From Sodalis glossinidius str. 'morsitans' (GTDB taxonomy: Bacteria; Pseudomonadota; Gammaproteobacteria; Enterobacterales; Enterobacteriaceae), in assembly GCF_000010085.1 (NCBI RefSeq), contig NC_007712.1, positions 62,001-126,000 of the forward strand: a DNA stretch of 64,000 nt, given 5' to 3'. The notes beneath the pieces were generated by a model, which saw only the letters and a list, made by a program, of their open reading frames with translations, made no database searches and had not been told where the DNA came from. This document shows, in pieces, positions 15,593-26,100 of the stretch; within the stretch, counting starts at the first letter, position 1, and each line of letters starts with the position of its first letter. A program made the position numbers and the translations under genes.

Positions 15593-17200
15593 ATGACAAT
15601 TTCCTTGACGAAATCAGGGATTCTCAAAGTCGGTATCAGCCTGGCGGCGTTAGCCGTGGCGGCCAGTGTGCAAGCGAAAACTTTGGTGTATTGTTCCGAG
15701 GGGTCGCCGGAAGGGTTTAACCCGCAGCTGTTTACCTCCGGGACGACCTTCGACGCCAGTTCGGTGCCTATTTATAATCGTCTGGTTGAGTTCAAGCTCG
15801 GCACGACGGAAGTGACGCCAAGCCTGGCGGAAAAATGGGATGTGAGCGACGATGGTAAGGTTTATACCTTCCATTTACGCCACGGTGTAAAATGGCAAGA
15901 CAGCAAAGATTTCAAACCTAGCCGTGATTTTAACGCCGATGATGTCATTTTCTCCTTCACCCGCCAAAAAGACGCTAATGCGCCTTACCACAAAGTCTCC
16001 GGCGGCCGCTACGAGTACTTTAACGGCATGGGTATGGGTGATCTGATCGCCAATATTGAAAAAGTCGACGCCTACACCGTCCGCTTCACCCTGATCCGCC
16101 AGGAAGCGCCGTTCGTCGCCGATCTGGCCATGGATTTCGCCTCCATTCTGTCGGCGGAATATGCCGATAAGATGATGAAAGCCGGCACGCCGGAGAAGCT
16201 GGATTTGAACCCGATCGGCACGGGTCCGTTCCAATTGCTGCAGTATCAGAAAGATTCACGCATTTTGTATAAATCCTTCCCCGGCTATTGGGGGACCAAG
16301 CCAAAAATCGATCGTCTTGTGTTCTCCATCACTCCCGACGCCTCCGTGCGCTATGCCAAGATGCAGAAAAACGAATGCCAGGTGATGCCGTATCCCAATC
16401 CGGCTGATATTGCCCGCATGAAGCAGGACAGCACCATCAATTTGATGGAACAGCCCGGGTTGAACGTGGGCTATCTGGCCTATAACGTCGAGAAGAAACC
16501 GCTGGATAACGTTAAAGTACGTCAGGCGTTGACCTTGGCGGTGAATAAAAAAGCCATCATCGACGCCGTTTATCAGGGTGCCGGTCAGGCTGCAAAAAAT
16601 TTGATCCCACCGACGATGTGGAGCTACAACGACGCGGTGCAGTATTATCCTTACGATCCCGCCAAGGCGAAAGAACTGCTGAAAGAAGTGGGTATGGCGG
16701 ACGGCTTCTCCATCGATTTGTGGGCGATGCCGGTACAGCGCCCCTATAACCCCAACGCGCGTCGCATGGCCGAACTGATCCAGGCCGACTGGGCGAAGAT
16801 TGGCGTGAAGGCCAATATCGTGACCTATGAATGGGGCGAATACCTCAAACGCGCCAAGGCCGGCGAACACCAAACCGTGATGATGGGCTGGAACGGCGAC
16901 AATGGGGATCCGGACAACTTCTTCGCAACGCTGTTCAGCTGCGACGCGGCGAAACAAGGCTCCAACTACTCTAAATGGTGCTCCAAGCCGTTTGAAGATT
17001 TGATTCAGCCGGCGCGCAGCGAGTCCGATCACGCCAAGCGTATCGATCTGTACAAACAGGCCCAGGTGGTGATGCACGACGAAGCGCCGGCGCTGATTAT
17101 CGCTCACTCGACGGTGTATGAGCCGGTGCGTAAAGAGGTGAAGGGCTATGTGGTTGACCCGCTCGGCAAACACCATTTCGATAACGTTTCTTTAGACTGA
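15593..17200 (+). CDS. dppA: Periplasmic dipeptide-binding protein DppA
   Basis: DppA captures dipeptides (and, in E. coli, haem and signals to Tap) and delivers them to DppBCDF. I use ATG 15593, not the much longer frame upstream, because it gives the known leader MTISLTKSGILKVGISLAAL with cleavage after SVQA. The result is 535 residues, as in E. coli. Mature sequence starts KTLVYCSEGSPEGFNPQLF and is very close to E. coli along its whole length (LDLNPIGTGPFQL, NECQVMPYPNPADIARMKQD, GDNGDPDNFFATLFSC, ending DPLGKHHFDNVSLD). Intact, first gene of dppABCDF. Confidence 0.97.
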   Translation: MTISLTKSGILKVGISLAALAVAASVQAKTLVYCSEGSPEGFNPQLFTSGTTFDASSVPIYNRLVEFKLGTTEVTPSLAEKWDVSDDGKVYTFHLRHGVKWQDSKDFKPSRDFNADDVIFSFTRQKDANAPYHKVSGGRYEYFNGMGMGDLIANIEKVDAYTVRFTLIRQEAPFVADLAMDFASILSAEYADKMMKAGTPEKLDLNPIGTGPFQLLQYQKDSRILYKSFPGYWGTKPKIDRLVFSITPDASVRYAKMQKNECQVMPYPNPADIARMKQDSTINLMEQPGLNVGYLAYNVEKKPLDNVKVRQALTLAVNKKAIIDAVYQGAGQAAKNLIPPTMWSYNDAVQYYPYDPAKAKELLKEVGMADGFSIDLWAMPVQRPYNPNARRMAELIQADWAKIGVKANIVTYEWGEYLKRAKAGEHQTVMMGWNGDNGDPDNFFATLFSCDAAKQGSNYSKWCSKPFEDLIQPARSESDHAKRIDLYKQAQVVMHDEAPALIIAHSTVYEPVRKEVKGYVVDPLGKHHFDNVSLD

Positions 17201-17233
17201 TGATCTACTAACCCCCCTTTATCTCTGCAGGGA

Positions 17234-17286
17234 GCTTCCGCCAGCCCGGCGGAAGCGGGAGTATTCCCCGGTGCCGCACCGGGGAA
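17234..17286 (+). terminator. Tandem hairpins between dppA and dppB
   Basis: Two perfect stem-loops lie back to back. The first is GCTTCCGCC / GGCGGAAGC (17234-17242 with 17248-17256). The second is TTCCCCGGTG / CACCGGGGAA (17264-17273 with 17277-17286). No T-run follows. They resemble the intergenic hairpins that protect a binding-protein message and attenuate the downstream transporter genes, which would make more DppA than DppBCDF. Confidence 0.6.
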
Positions 17287-17400
17287 CGGCCACGCGCCAG
17301 CGAGGCCATGGGGGGAAATCCTGAAGACATGAGCGTTAATCACCCGGACGTTATCCACTGCGTCCGGGGCAATTTTTTACAGATACAGAGATTACGGAAT

Positions 17401-18420
17401 ATGTTGCAGTTCATACTCCGACGTTTGGGTCTGGTGATCCCGACGTTTATTGGCATTACCCTGCTGACCTTCGCCTTCGTGCATCTGATCCCGGGGGATC
17501 CGGTGCTGATCATGGCCGGAGAGCGCGGTATTTCCCCGGAGCGTCACGCGGAGCTGATGGAGCAGATGGGGCTGGATAAGCCGCTGTTTCAGCAATACTT
17601 TCACTATATCGCCGGGGTGTTGCAGGGCGATCTGGGCACCTCGCTGAAAAGCCGTCTTCCGGTGTGGCAGGAATTTGTCCCGCGTTTCCAGGCGACGCTG
17701 GAACTGGGCGTTTGCGCCATGATTTTCGCGGTGCTGGTGGGCATCCCCGTAGGGGTGCTGGCGGCGGTGAAGCGCGGCTCGATTTTCGACCATACCGCGG
17801 TGGGCATCTCGTTAACCGGCTACTCCATGCCTATTTTCTGGTGGGGCATGATGCTTATCATGCTGGTTTCGGTGCATTTGAATCTCACACCGGTGTCCGG
17901 TCGGGTGGGGGATACCGTGTTTCTCGACGATAGCCAGCCCCTGACAGGTTTTATGCTGATTGACACCCTAATTTGGGGTGAGCCGGGCGATTTCAAAGAT
18001 GCGGTCATGCATATCATCCTGCCGGCTATCGTGCTGGGCACCATTCCGCTGGCGGTCATCGTGCGTATGACCCGCTCGGCCATGCTGGAGGTACTGAGCG
18101 AAGATTATATCCGTACTGCGCGCGCCAAAGGGCTGAGCCGCCTGCGGGTGATTGTCGTCCATGCGCTGCGTAACGCGCTGCTGTCGGTTGTGACGGTTAT
18201 CGGCCTGCAGGTCGGGACGCTGCTGGCGGGCGCCATCCTGACCGAAACCATCTTTTCCTGGCCGGGCATTGGCCGCTGGCTGATTGAGGCCCTACAGCGC
18301 CGCGATTATCCGGTGGTCCAGGGTGGCGTATTGCTGGTGGCGACGTTGATCATCCTGGTCAACCTGCTGGTCGACCTTCTGTACGGAGTCGTAAATCCGC
18401 GTATCCGGCATAAGAAATAG
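17401..18420 (+). CDS. dppB: Dipeptide ABC transporter permease DppB
   Basis: DppB is one of two inner-membrane permeases of the dipeptide importer. ATG 17401 (MLQFILRRLGLVIPTFIGI) gives 339 residues, exactly the E. coli length; the frame upstream to 17308 is non-homologous. It has about six transmembrane segments, beginning LGLVIPTFIGITLLTFAFVHL. The family motif HLIPGDPV follows, and the EAA loop contacting the ATPases reads SEDYIRTARAKGLSRLRVI. Separated from dppC by 11 bp. Intact. Confidence 0.97.
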   Translation: MLQFILRRLGLVIPTFIGITLLTFAFVHLIPGDPVLIMAGERGISPERHAELMEQMGLDKPLFQQYFHYIAGVLQGDLGTSLKSRLPVWQEFVPRFQATLELGVCAMIFAVLVGIPVGVLAAVKRGSIFDHTAVGISLTGYSMPIFWWGMMLIMLVSVHLNLTPVSGRVGDTVFLDDSQPLTGFMLIDTLIWGEPGDFKDAVMHIILPAIVLGTIPLAVIVRMTRSAMLEVLSEDYIRTARAKGLSRLRVIVVHALRNALLSVVTVIGLQVGTLLAGAILTETIFSWPGIGRWLIEALQRRDYPVVQGGVLLVATLIILVNLLVDLLYGVVNPRIRHKK

Positions 18421-18431
18421 AGGAACGGAAA

Positions 18432-19337
18432 ATGACGCAAGTAACTGAACCGGTGACGCTGACCGGTGCGCCGAAACCGATGACTTCGCTCCAGGAGTTT
18501 TGGCACTATTTTAAACGCAACAAGGGCGCGGTCATTGGACTGGCCTATATTTTGCTGATGTTCATCGTGGCCGCCGGCGCCGGCATACTGGCGCCTCATG
18601 GTCCGGCGGAACAGTTCCGCGACGCGCTGCTGCGGCCCCCGGTCTGGATGGAGGGCGGCAGCTGGCAGTTTATGCTCGGGACCGACGATGTCGGTCGCGA
18701 TATTCTCAGCCGCCTGATGTACGGCGCCCGTCTGTCGCTGCTGGTGGGGTGTCTGGTAGTCGCTCTGTCGCTGCTGCTGGGGGTGATCTTTGGCCTGCTG
18801 GCCGGCTACCTTGGCGGTATGGTGGATATTATCATCATGCGCGTCGTGGATATCATGCTGGCGTTGCCTAGCCTGCTGCTGGCCCTGGTGCTGGTGGCAA
18901 TCTTCGGTCCGTCCATCGTTAACGCCTCGCTGGCGCTCACCTTTGTCGCTCTGCCGCACTATGTGCGTCTGACCCGAGCCTCGGTGCTGGGGGAAGTCAA
19001 CCGCGATTACACTATCGCTTCGCGGGTGGCCGGCGCCGGCACGCTGCGGCAGATGTTCGTTAATATTCTGCCCAACTGCCTGGCGCCCCTTATCGTGCAG
19101 GCCTCGCTGGGGTTCTCCAACGCCATTCTGGATATGGCGGCGCTCGGCTTCCTGGGTATGGGGGCACAGCCGCCCACACCGGAATGGGGCACGATGCTGG
19201 CGGATGTTTTGCAGTTCGCCCAGAGTGCCTGGTGGGTAGTGGCGTTCTCGGGTTTCGTCATTCTGCTCACCGTGTTGGCATTCAATTTAATGGGGGACGG
19301 CCTGCGTGACGCCCTCGACCCCAAACTCAAGCAGTAA
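18432..19337 (+). CDS. dppC: Dipeptide ABC transporter permease DppC
   Basis: DppC is the second permease, 301 residues (E. coli 300). Polar N-terminus MTQVTEPVTLTGAP, then a first membrane helix VIGLAYILLMFIVAAGAGILA. The oligopeptide-permease signature LGTDDVGRDILSRLMYGARLSL is clear, and the EAA loop reads NRDYTIASRVAGAGTLRQMF. It ends FNLMGDGLRDALDPKLKQ, as in E. coli. GAGGAACGG precedes the ATG. Intact. Confidence 0.97.
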   Translation: MTQVTEPVTLTGAPKPMTSLQEFWHYFKRNKGAVIGLAYILLMFIVAAGAGILAPHGPAEQFRDALLRPPVWMEGGSWQFMLGTDDVGRDILSRLMYGARLSLLVGCLVVALSLLLGVIFGLLAGYLGGMVDIIIMRVVDIMLALPSLLLALVLVAIFGPSIVNASLALTFVALPHYVRLTRASVLGEVNRDYTIASRVAGAGTLRQMFVNILPNCLAPLIVQASLGFSNAILDMAALGFLGMGAQPPTPEWGTMLADVLQFAQSAWWVVAFSGFVILLTVLAFNLMGDGLRDALDPKLKQ

Positions 19338-19347
19338 CGAGGATGCA

Positions 19348-20328
19348 ATGGCGTTATTAACCATAGACAAACTTTCGGTCCATTTTGGCGATGAGGGCAC
19401 CCCGTTCCGCGCCGTAGACCGAATCAGCTACCAGGCGGAACAAGGCCATGTACTGGGCATCGTCGGCGAATCCGGCTCCGGTAAATCGGTCAGTTCGCTG
19501 GCCGTCATGGGGTTAATTGACTATCCCGGCAAAGTCATGGCCGACAATCTGGCGTTCAACGGCCGCGATTTACAGAAAATCTCTGACAACGAGCGCCGCC
19601 AGCTGATCGGCGCCGATATGGCCATGATTTTCCAGGATCCGATGACCAGCTTGAACCCCTGCTACACCGTAGGGTTCCAAATTATGGAAGCCATAAAGGT
19701 GCACCAGGGCGGCAACCGCAGGACCCGGCGCCAGCGCGCCATCGATCTGCTGACGCTAGTAGGGATCCCCGATCCGGCCTCACGGTTGGATGTGTATCCG
19801 CATCAGTTGTCCGGTGGTATGAGCCAGCGCGTGATGATAGCCATGGCCATTGCCTGCCGGCCCAAACTGCTGATTGCCGATGAGCCTACCACCGCGCTGG
19901 ATGTGACCATCCAGGCGCAGATAATCGAGCTGTTGCTCGACCTGCAGCAGCGCGAGAATATGGCGCTGGTGCTCATCACCCACGATTTGGCGCTGGTGGC
20001 GGAAGTGGCGCACCATATCATTGTGATGTATGCCGGCCAGGTGGTGGAAACCGGCAAGGCGACGGAAATTTTCCGCGCGCCGCGTCATCCCTACACCCAG
20101 GCGCTGCAGCGCGCCCTGCCGGAGTTTGCCGCCGATAAGGCGCGTCTGGCGTCGCTGCCGGGCACCGTACCGGGCAAATATGACCGTCCGTCAGGCTGTT
20201 TACTCAATCCGCGCTGTCCCTATGCCACCGACCATTGTCGCCAGTCGGAACCAGCGCTGCACACGCTGCCGGACCGCCAGTCCAAATGTCACTATCCGCT
20301 GGATGATGCCGGGAGGCCCACCCGATGA
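19348..20328 (+). CDS. dppD: Dipeptide ABC transporter ATPase DppD
   Basis: DppD is one of the two ATPases that energise the importer. ATG 19348 (MALLTIDKLSVHF), preceded by AACGAGGA, gives 326 residues (E. coli 327). Walker A is GESGSGKS at 40-47. The Q-loop region reads IFQDPMTSLNPCYTVG, the signature is LSGGMSQRVMIA, Walker B is LLIADEPTTALDVT, and the switch is ITHDLALV. The C-terminal oligopeptide-ABC tail has the cysteine-containing CLLNPRCPYATDHC. It overlaps dppF by 4 bp (ATGA). Intact. Confidence 0.97.
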   Translation: MALLTIDKLSVHFGDEGTPFRAVDRISYQAEQGHVLGIVGESGSGKSVSSLAVMGLIDYPGKVMADNLAFNGRDLQKISDNERRQLIGADMAMIFQDPMTSLNPCYTVGFQIMEAIKVHQGGNRRTRRQRAIDLLTLVGIPDPASRLDVYPHQLSGGMSQRVMIAMAIACRPKLLIADEPTTALDVTIQAQIIELLLDLQQRENMALVLITHDLALVAEVAHHIIVMYAGQVVETGKATEIFRAPRHPYTQALQRALPEFAADKARLASLPGTVPGKYDRPSGCLLNPRCPYATDHCRQSEPALHTLPDRQSKCHYPLDDAGRPTR

Positions 20329-21335
20329 GCGAAATCGTTATCGATAACCGATCCACTTCGCTGCTGCATGCCGTGGATCTGAAAAAATATTATCCGGTGA
20401 AGAAAGGATTGTTCGCCGAAGAGAAGTTGGTTAAAGCGCTCGATGGCGTCTCGTTCACTATGGAGCGGGGTAAAACTCTGGCAGTGGTCGGCGAGTCGGG
20501 CTGCGGTAAATCGACCCTCGGGCGATTGCTGACCATGATCGAAACGCCGAGTGGCGGCGAGCTGTATTACCTCGGGCAGGATCTGCTCAAACCCGACCGT
20601 ACCGCCGAGCATTTGCGCCGCCAGAAGATCCAGATAGTTTTTCAGAACCCCTATGGATCGCTGAATCCGCGCAAAAAGGTGGGACAGATTCTTGAGGAAC
20701 CGCTTCAGATCAATACCGATCTAAGCCGGGCGGAGCGTCGGGAAAAAGCGCTGGCGATGATGGCCAAAGTGGGGTTGAAAACCGAACACTATGACCGTTA
20801 TCCCCATATGTTTTCCGGCGGTCAGCGTCAGCGTATCGCCATTGCCCGTGGCCTGATGCTGGATCCGGATGTGGTCATCGCCGACGAACCGGTGTCTGCG
20901 CTGGATGTCTCGGTGCGGGCGCAGGTCTTGAATCTGATGATGGATTTGCAGCAGGAGATGGGGCTGTCGTATGTGTTCATCTCGCACGATCTGTCGGTGG
21001 TAGAGCATATCGCCGATGACGTGATTGTGATGTATTTGGGGCGCTGCGTCGAGAAGGGCAGCAAGGAGGCGATCTTTAACAATCCGCGTCATCCTTATAC
21101 GCAGGCACTGTTGTCCGCAACTCCGCGGCTCAATCCCGATCTGCGCCGCGAGCGGATTAAGCTGACCGGCGAGCTGCCGAGCCCTCTGAACCCGCCGCCG
21201 GGGTGTGCATTCAACGCGCGCTGCCGGCGTCGTTTCGGCTCCTGCACCGTGCTACAGCCGCAGTTGAAAGGCTATGGCGAACAGCTGGTGGCATGCTTTG
21301 CCGTCGATCAGGATGAAGCGCAGCCAGCCCGTTAA
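20325..21335 (+). CDS. dppF: Dipeptide ABC transporter ATPase DppF
   Basis: DppF pairs with DppD. The product has 336 residues (E. coli 334). It shows HAVDLKKYYPVKKGLF, Walker A GESGCGKS at 56-63, FQNPYGSLNPRKKVGQ, signature FSGGQRQRIAIARGLML, Walker B VVIADEPVSALDVS, and the switch histidine in FISHDLSVVEH. The tail carries the cysteine pattern CAFNARCRRRFGSC. Last gene of the operon; a long hairpin follows within 6 bp. Intact. Confidence 0.97.
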   Translation: MSEIVIDNRSTSLLHAVDLKKYYPVKKGLFAEEKLVKALDGVSFTMERGKTLAVVGESGCGKSTLGRLLTMIETPSGGELYYLGQDLLKPDRTAEHLRRQKIQIVFQNPYGSLNPRKKVGQILEEPLQINTDLSRAERREKALAMMAKVGLKTEHYDRYPHMFSGGQRQRIAIARGLMLDPDVVIADEPVSALDVSVRAQVLNLMMDLQQEMGLSYVFISHDLSVVEHIADDVIVMYLGRCVEKGSKEAIFNNPRHPYTQALLSATPRLNPDLRRERIKLTGELPSPLNPPPGCAFNARCRRRFGSCTVLQPQLKGYGEQLVACFAVDQDEAQPAR

Positions 21336-21340
21336 CCCTT

Positions 21341-21367
21341 GGCTCAGGGGATGGTATCCCCTGAGCC
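21341..21367 (+). terminator. Hairpin at the end of dppABCDF
   Basis: GGCTCAGGGGAT - GGT - ATCCCCTGAGCC (21341-21352 with 21356-21367) is a perfect 12-bp stem with a 3-base loop, 5 bp after the dppF stop. A T-run is missing, so termination may be inefficient, but the position suggests the operon end. Confidence 0.7.
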
Positions 21368-21949
21368 GCGTCCGTATTTCCCACTACCTCGCAGTTGCAG
21401 GCTGCCTCCCACCAAATTCCCTGCTTCAGTTACATGACTAAGCGTCGGTACCCGTCCTGGCCAGCAGGACCGGAATCATCCCGACGTGCAGCGATTAACC
21501 TGGCCGGGCTTCAAATGTTCTTATCGATAGTTGACCAGACGTGGGCTATGCGAGAGTGGCGGTGAGGATAAAAGCCTGTTCCCGAAAGGTGACCTTACTC
21601 CCCATTGCCGGCAGGTTGAGAGATTCTCCGCACGGTGTCACTTGGCAGAGACGTGCTGGCGATGTGATGCACATTGATTTGCACAAGAGACCCAGATTTT
21701 CCAGTCACGTTGATGAAGACATGCAATATCATCCCGATAACCGAGCCAGCACTCCCGCGCTGCCGAACAAGGTGTTGCCAGGCAACGCGGACAAGGGAAC
21801 CAGAAGACAGGGAAACCGCCACCTCCTCCCCCGTGCTGAACGTAAACGGATGAGTCCGGCGCAAAAGTAAGAATACCCACCGGCAGCCATGATGTTGACA
21901 TGCCGACCATACTTTAAATCGCATTCATAATTAACTGTAAAATGCATAA
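21368..21949. other. Gap dppF - regulator remnant, no recognised gene
   Basis: About 580 bp with only short frames on either strand. None matches a protein family I know, and codon use looks random. It may be the eroded remains of a lost gene. Confidence 0.3.
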
Positions 21950-22642
21950 TTATTCGATTAGTTGTACCCCTTTGCGTATAAAATCTAAGGGAATATGTTT
22001 ATCAAGGCCCGTATGCCTACAGTATTCGATAAGCTGAATCAGACTGTGTACGCCGGCCTTCTTGTAGATATTCATGAGATGAAATTCAATGGTTTTATAG
22101 GAAATATAAAGTCTTTTGGCAATTTATTTGGCGCTAAGTCGTTACTGCGCCCAGAAGATGACTTCGAGCTCTCTTTTGGTGAAAAGGTCATTGTCGGTAT
22201 CAATTTGAATCGATTCATATAATATAACAATTCCGGCACTTCTAGACGTCTTCCATAGTCCACAATACCGATGAGCTTGTTTTCATCATCATATAATGGT
22301 GCTCTTTCGCGGTAATGCGGGACCAGGCTACATGTTACCTTTGACATAGTGATGGATAGCTATTGATATTATTTTTTTATTTTCTTTGATAGCCTTTTGG
22401 TCACTTTCTATAAATTCAGGCCAAAGTTCTTGACAGATATCAGTTTGGACGTCTTTATCTGACTTTCCTTCGGCATTGAATCTTTTAGAAAAACGGAAGA
22501 AATCTGAAGCTGATTCGTTCACAAAGACATATCTTGCCTCATGGTCTTTTATCAGCCAATGATCTGAACTGTTTTTTATGAATAATATCAATGACTGTGG
22601 CGATTTCAAATATGCTTTGATACCATTTTCATGATTGTCCAT
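21950..22642 (-). pseudogene. PAS plus LuxR-type HTH regulator, degraded
   Basis: This gene once encoded a ~230-residue regulator of the enteric type with an N-terminal PAS-like domain and a C-terminal LuxR helix-turn-helix. ATG 22642 follows AGGAGAT. The N-terminal part is open: LKSPQSLILFIKNSSDHWL, then RYVFVNESASDFFRFSKRF. The frame breaks at the 3' side of this part (22330-22350), another segment reads GIVDYGRRLEVPELLYYMNRF, and a second shift near 22210 restores LFTKRELEVIFWAQ. Stops then interrupt RLSAK and IAKRLYISYKTIEFHLMNIY, ending LIQLIEYCRHTGLDKH. So there are at least two frameshifts and two in-frame stops in the DNA-binding domain. Its former targets are unknown. Confidence 0.85.
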
Positions 22643-22943
22643 TTGTTTATCTCCTAATATAACCAAAAGAGAAAAATAGCCATAACAATGTAAAAAGTGC
22701 AAGATAAGCAAGAATAATATATCAATAAAATCGCATAAAGTAATGAATGTATTGCCCTCAACTTGCAGGAAGGGTGCCGGTTGAGCAAGCGCGGGTACGC
22801 TTGTACAAGTTACAATTATACTTCGTTCCTTGTAAAATAAAAATGATATCAATCAAGGCGAGATGATTATATGGAGAAAAGCACCTGCGATGCATCTGCA
22901 TTAAATAGGGTGAAAATAAGTAAACGAGATAGTTTGTGCAATG

Positions 22944-23188
22944 TCACCAGGGTTCGCGTGGGTGTGGCGCAATGCCGCAAAGCTTAGCGCGGTGGCCTTC
23001 GGGCGTCAGGCGGACCATAGCCCATTTGAAACGTGACCAAAGCCCATTCAGGCCGTCCTCTAGATCTCCCACCGTGGCGGCGGCCGGCTGTGGGAAGCGG
23101 CAGGCCTGCTGTGCTCCCGCCAGATTTAGAAACTGCCGCTGGCGGTAATAGTCCAGCGGCGTGGATACCGCAAATTATCCAGCTTCAT
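22944..23188 (-). pseudogene. bcsD: Cellulose synthase subunit BcsD, truncated remnant
   Basis: BcsD is the small periplasmic subunit that orders cellulose export in type I bcs operons. The ATG at 23188 overlaps the bcsC stop (ATGA). After a frameshift within the first ten codons the frame reads STPLDYYRQRQFLNLAGAQQ, then ATVGDLEDGLNGLWSRFKWAMVRL, which resembles the BcsD pattern of a short helix, Leu-Asn-Ala-Leu core and Trp-Gly/Ala-x-Val-x-Leu. The stop comes after about 80 codons, half the usual ~155. The similarity is short; position after bcsC strengthens it. Confidence 0.6.
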
Positions 23189-26100
23189 TCGTTACCACCT
23201 AAAAGATATTTTAAGAACAACTGCGCCGAACCTTCGGAATAATCGCCAAAGGTGTCATAACTCAACTGCCCGCCGACGCTCATCTGCGGGTTGATTTTAT
23301 AGACCCCTTTGGCATGTACGTTGTAACCGACACCGTGTTTGCTATTGCCGCTATAAGAGGCGTCATCGGCATAGCCATTGGTCACCAGGGATTCCATTTC
23401 CGCCTGCATGGCGGGATCGTTAGGATAATAATCGTTCTTATCCTGATTATAGGATTGATAGCCGACAGCGCCGCCGAGCGTCAGATTCCAGTCGTCAAAG
23501 GTTTGGATATAGTCCACCGGCAGCGACAGGCTGATATAGTTTTGCGGGCTGAAATACCCCCCCTGACCGTAGCTGTAATAGCTCAGGTTGCGGTCGAACA
23601 CCATCCAGGTCAGATACACCGCTGCGCAGCTCGCGGCCGTCGGCGCGATAGGGGCGGAAATAGACCCCTGAGGACGCGTTCATGCCGGTGTTACTTTAAC
23701 GTTATCGTCCAGATAGCTGTAGGCGCCCAGACCGGCATACAGGCCAATGTCGCCATCGTCATAGGCATATTGCATGCTGCCGCCGTTCGGTGCGGAAGGT
23801 CAATTGGCTGAAGTTTGACAGCCGGGGCGACCATTCGATGCCGCCCACCCATGAGGCCATATCGGTTCCCAGCGGCGTCGAACCTACGTCCACCTTATAA
23901 TTATCGCTACTCAGCGCCAGATTGACCTCGGTCCCGGTCGCTTTCTGCACGCCGGAGGAATCGGCGACATAATCGCCGCTATTGATGGTGCTGGAGGTAC
24001 CGTCCGATCCGGTCGTGGTGGTGGAGGTCGTCGCGCCGGTGCCGAAACGATTTTTGGCGGAACCGGAGGAACTGCCCGCATCGAGCGAAATGGGCGTGAC
24101 CGTCAGGCTAAGCCGGGCGTTGTCGGCCGGCACGCCGGAAATTGTCAGCGGGGCTTTCACTTCGGTCAAATTGCTCAGGCCGTTTTCGCCGTCGCGGCTG
24201 CGTACCGCCACCTCTCCCTGCGCCCAGGAGGCGGTTTTCTCCTGAACTTGATTCATCAGCGCGTTAATTTGCGTCAACGTTCTGGTTTCCGGCGTTGCGA
24301 CCGGCGCCGTCTGCCTGCTGCCAGGGCAGCACCATGCCGTAGCTGGAGCCGGTACGCGCGCCGGCCAGCGTTGCGCGGCTATCGGGATTATCGGCGCTTT
24401 GCAGTTCACCGACCAGCGGTACCGAGACATTGCCGGTGTCGGCCATGCCGATGATCCGACCCTTGGCGGATCGCAGCAGCGCCATGGCCTGATCATGATC
24501 CCCTTGCGCCACGTCACCCTCACCCAGCGCTGCATTGACCGCGCTTTCCCGCGCGACCGTGTTTTGCGGTTCGCGGGTCAGCCATAATTATAAACCTTTG
24601 CCACCTGGGCATTCATTTTACCGCTCTGATAAAGGCGTGCCATGGCCAGCATCAATTCGGTATTCTGCGGGTCGTTTTGCAGTGCGACGATCAACTTATT
24701 GTAAGCGGCGGCGTATTGTCCGCGTTCGCGCAGCGTGTCCTCCTGACTAATCACCACGCCCTGACGCAGGCGGCTTAGCGCCTGCGGCGTGCTGGAGGCG
24801 GCAATCGTGGGATTGTTCAATACCGTGGCGGCCTCGTCGGTCAACCCCGCCTGATTCAGCACGTCGATTTGCGCCACGTAATCGCCGATTGCGCCGTGAA
24901 CTCCCAGGCGCAGATTGGCGCGCACCAGCGATACCGCGGTGGTGTTATCGCCTAATGTTTGTAGTCGCTGCGCCAGCCAGATTGCCGACATCGGCGTTTG
25001 CGCCAGCACGCGCAGCGTATTGAGCGCCGCGGTACGATTGCCCTGGGCGATATAGGTGTCGGCATCGGCCATCTGCTGTTGGAATCGCACTCGCGCGGCC
25101 AACTCGCGCATGGCGCGGTTGCGACGGCTGTCCGGGATCCAGGACAGCAATTGGGCCGCTGTAGCCATGCGTCAGGTTTCGCTGGCAAACAGCGCCGCGG
25201 CGTACAGGTTATCCGCCGGGGCGCCGCGCTGGGAAATCGCTGCCATCAACCCCTGCGTGCGGGCGCTATCTCCCTGCTGTTGCAGAATGCGCGCCATATC
25301 CAGCCGCACCCAGACGTTGCCGGGCTGTTTTTGTAGCGCCTGATTTAGCCGCTCCAACGCCTGCGGCGTGTTGCCCGCCTGCAGTGCCTGTTGTGCCTGC
25401 CTGTGCAGCGGATCGACGCTGTTGCCAGCCGATTCACGGTGGCGTTCGTCGGCGGGCAGGGTTTGCAGCAATGCCTGGGCGTCACGGGTCTTATTCGCTT
25501 GGCGCAGGGTGTAGTACAATCCCAATTTGGCGTCTTTATTCTGCGCATCGCGGCTCAAAATCGCCCGATAGGTCTGCTCCGCGCCATTGAAATCGTTTTG
25601 TCGGCGCTGCAAGTCGGCGCGAAATAGCGCTGCGGCCAGTCCCTTATCCCCCGCCTCCTGGGCCAGCGGCGCTCTGAGCGTCAACGCTTGGGCCGGATTG
25701 CCGGCGGCGGCCTTCGCCTGATTCAAGGCGCCGCCCTGTTTGGTGGTGAGCACTGCTTCGAAACGACTCCGGGCGGCGTCAGGATGGGCGGCTCGCTTCG
25801 TCATAGGTCAATATACGTCCCAGCGCCAGCCGCGCGGCGCGGTCGTTCGGCTGTGCCTGGAGCCGGCTGCGCAGACCGGCTATCGCCTGCGGACGGGCGG
25901 AGGGAAGCGCGGCCAACGTATCATAGTATTCCACTGCCAGACTGTCCGGCGGCGTGGCATCCTGGAATAGCGCACGATAGCTTGCCACGGCCTGCAGGGT
26001 CCTGCCGTCGGCCGCCAACCGGCGGGCATAGGCTAATTGCGCCGGGGATATGGCCTGTACGGCGTTAGCGTTGTCCAGGCTTTGCAGGAGGTTATCATGG

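Noticed and set aside
16256..17176. 306-codon open frame antisense to dppA
   Set aside because: It mirrors the conserved dppA coding frame; its His/Val-rich translation matches no family. Codon bias of dppA creates it.
18306..18959. 217-codon frame antisense to dppB/dppC
   Set aside because: Gln/His-rich low-complexity translation opposite two conserved permease genes.
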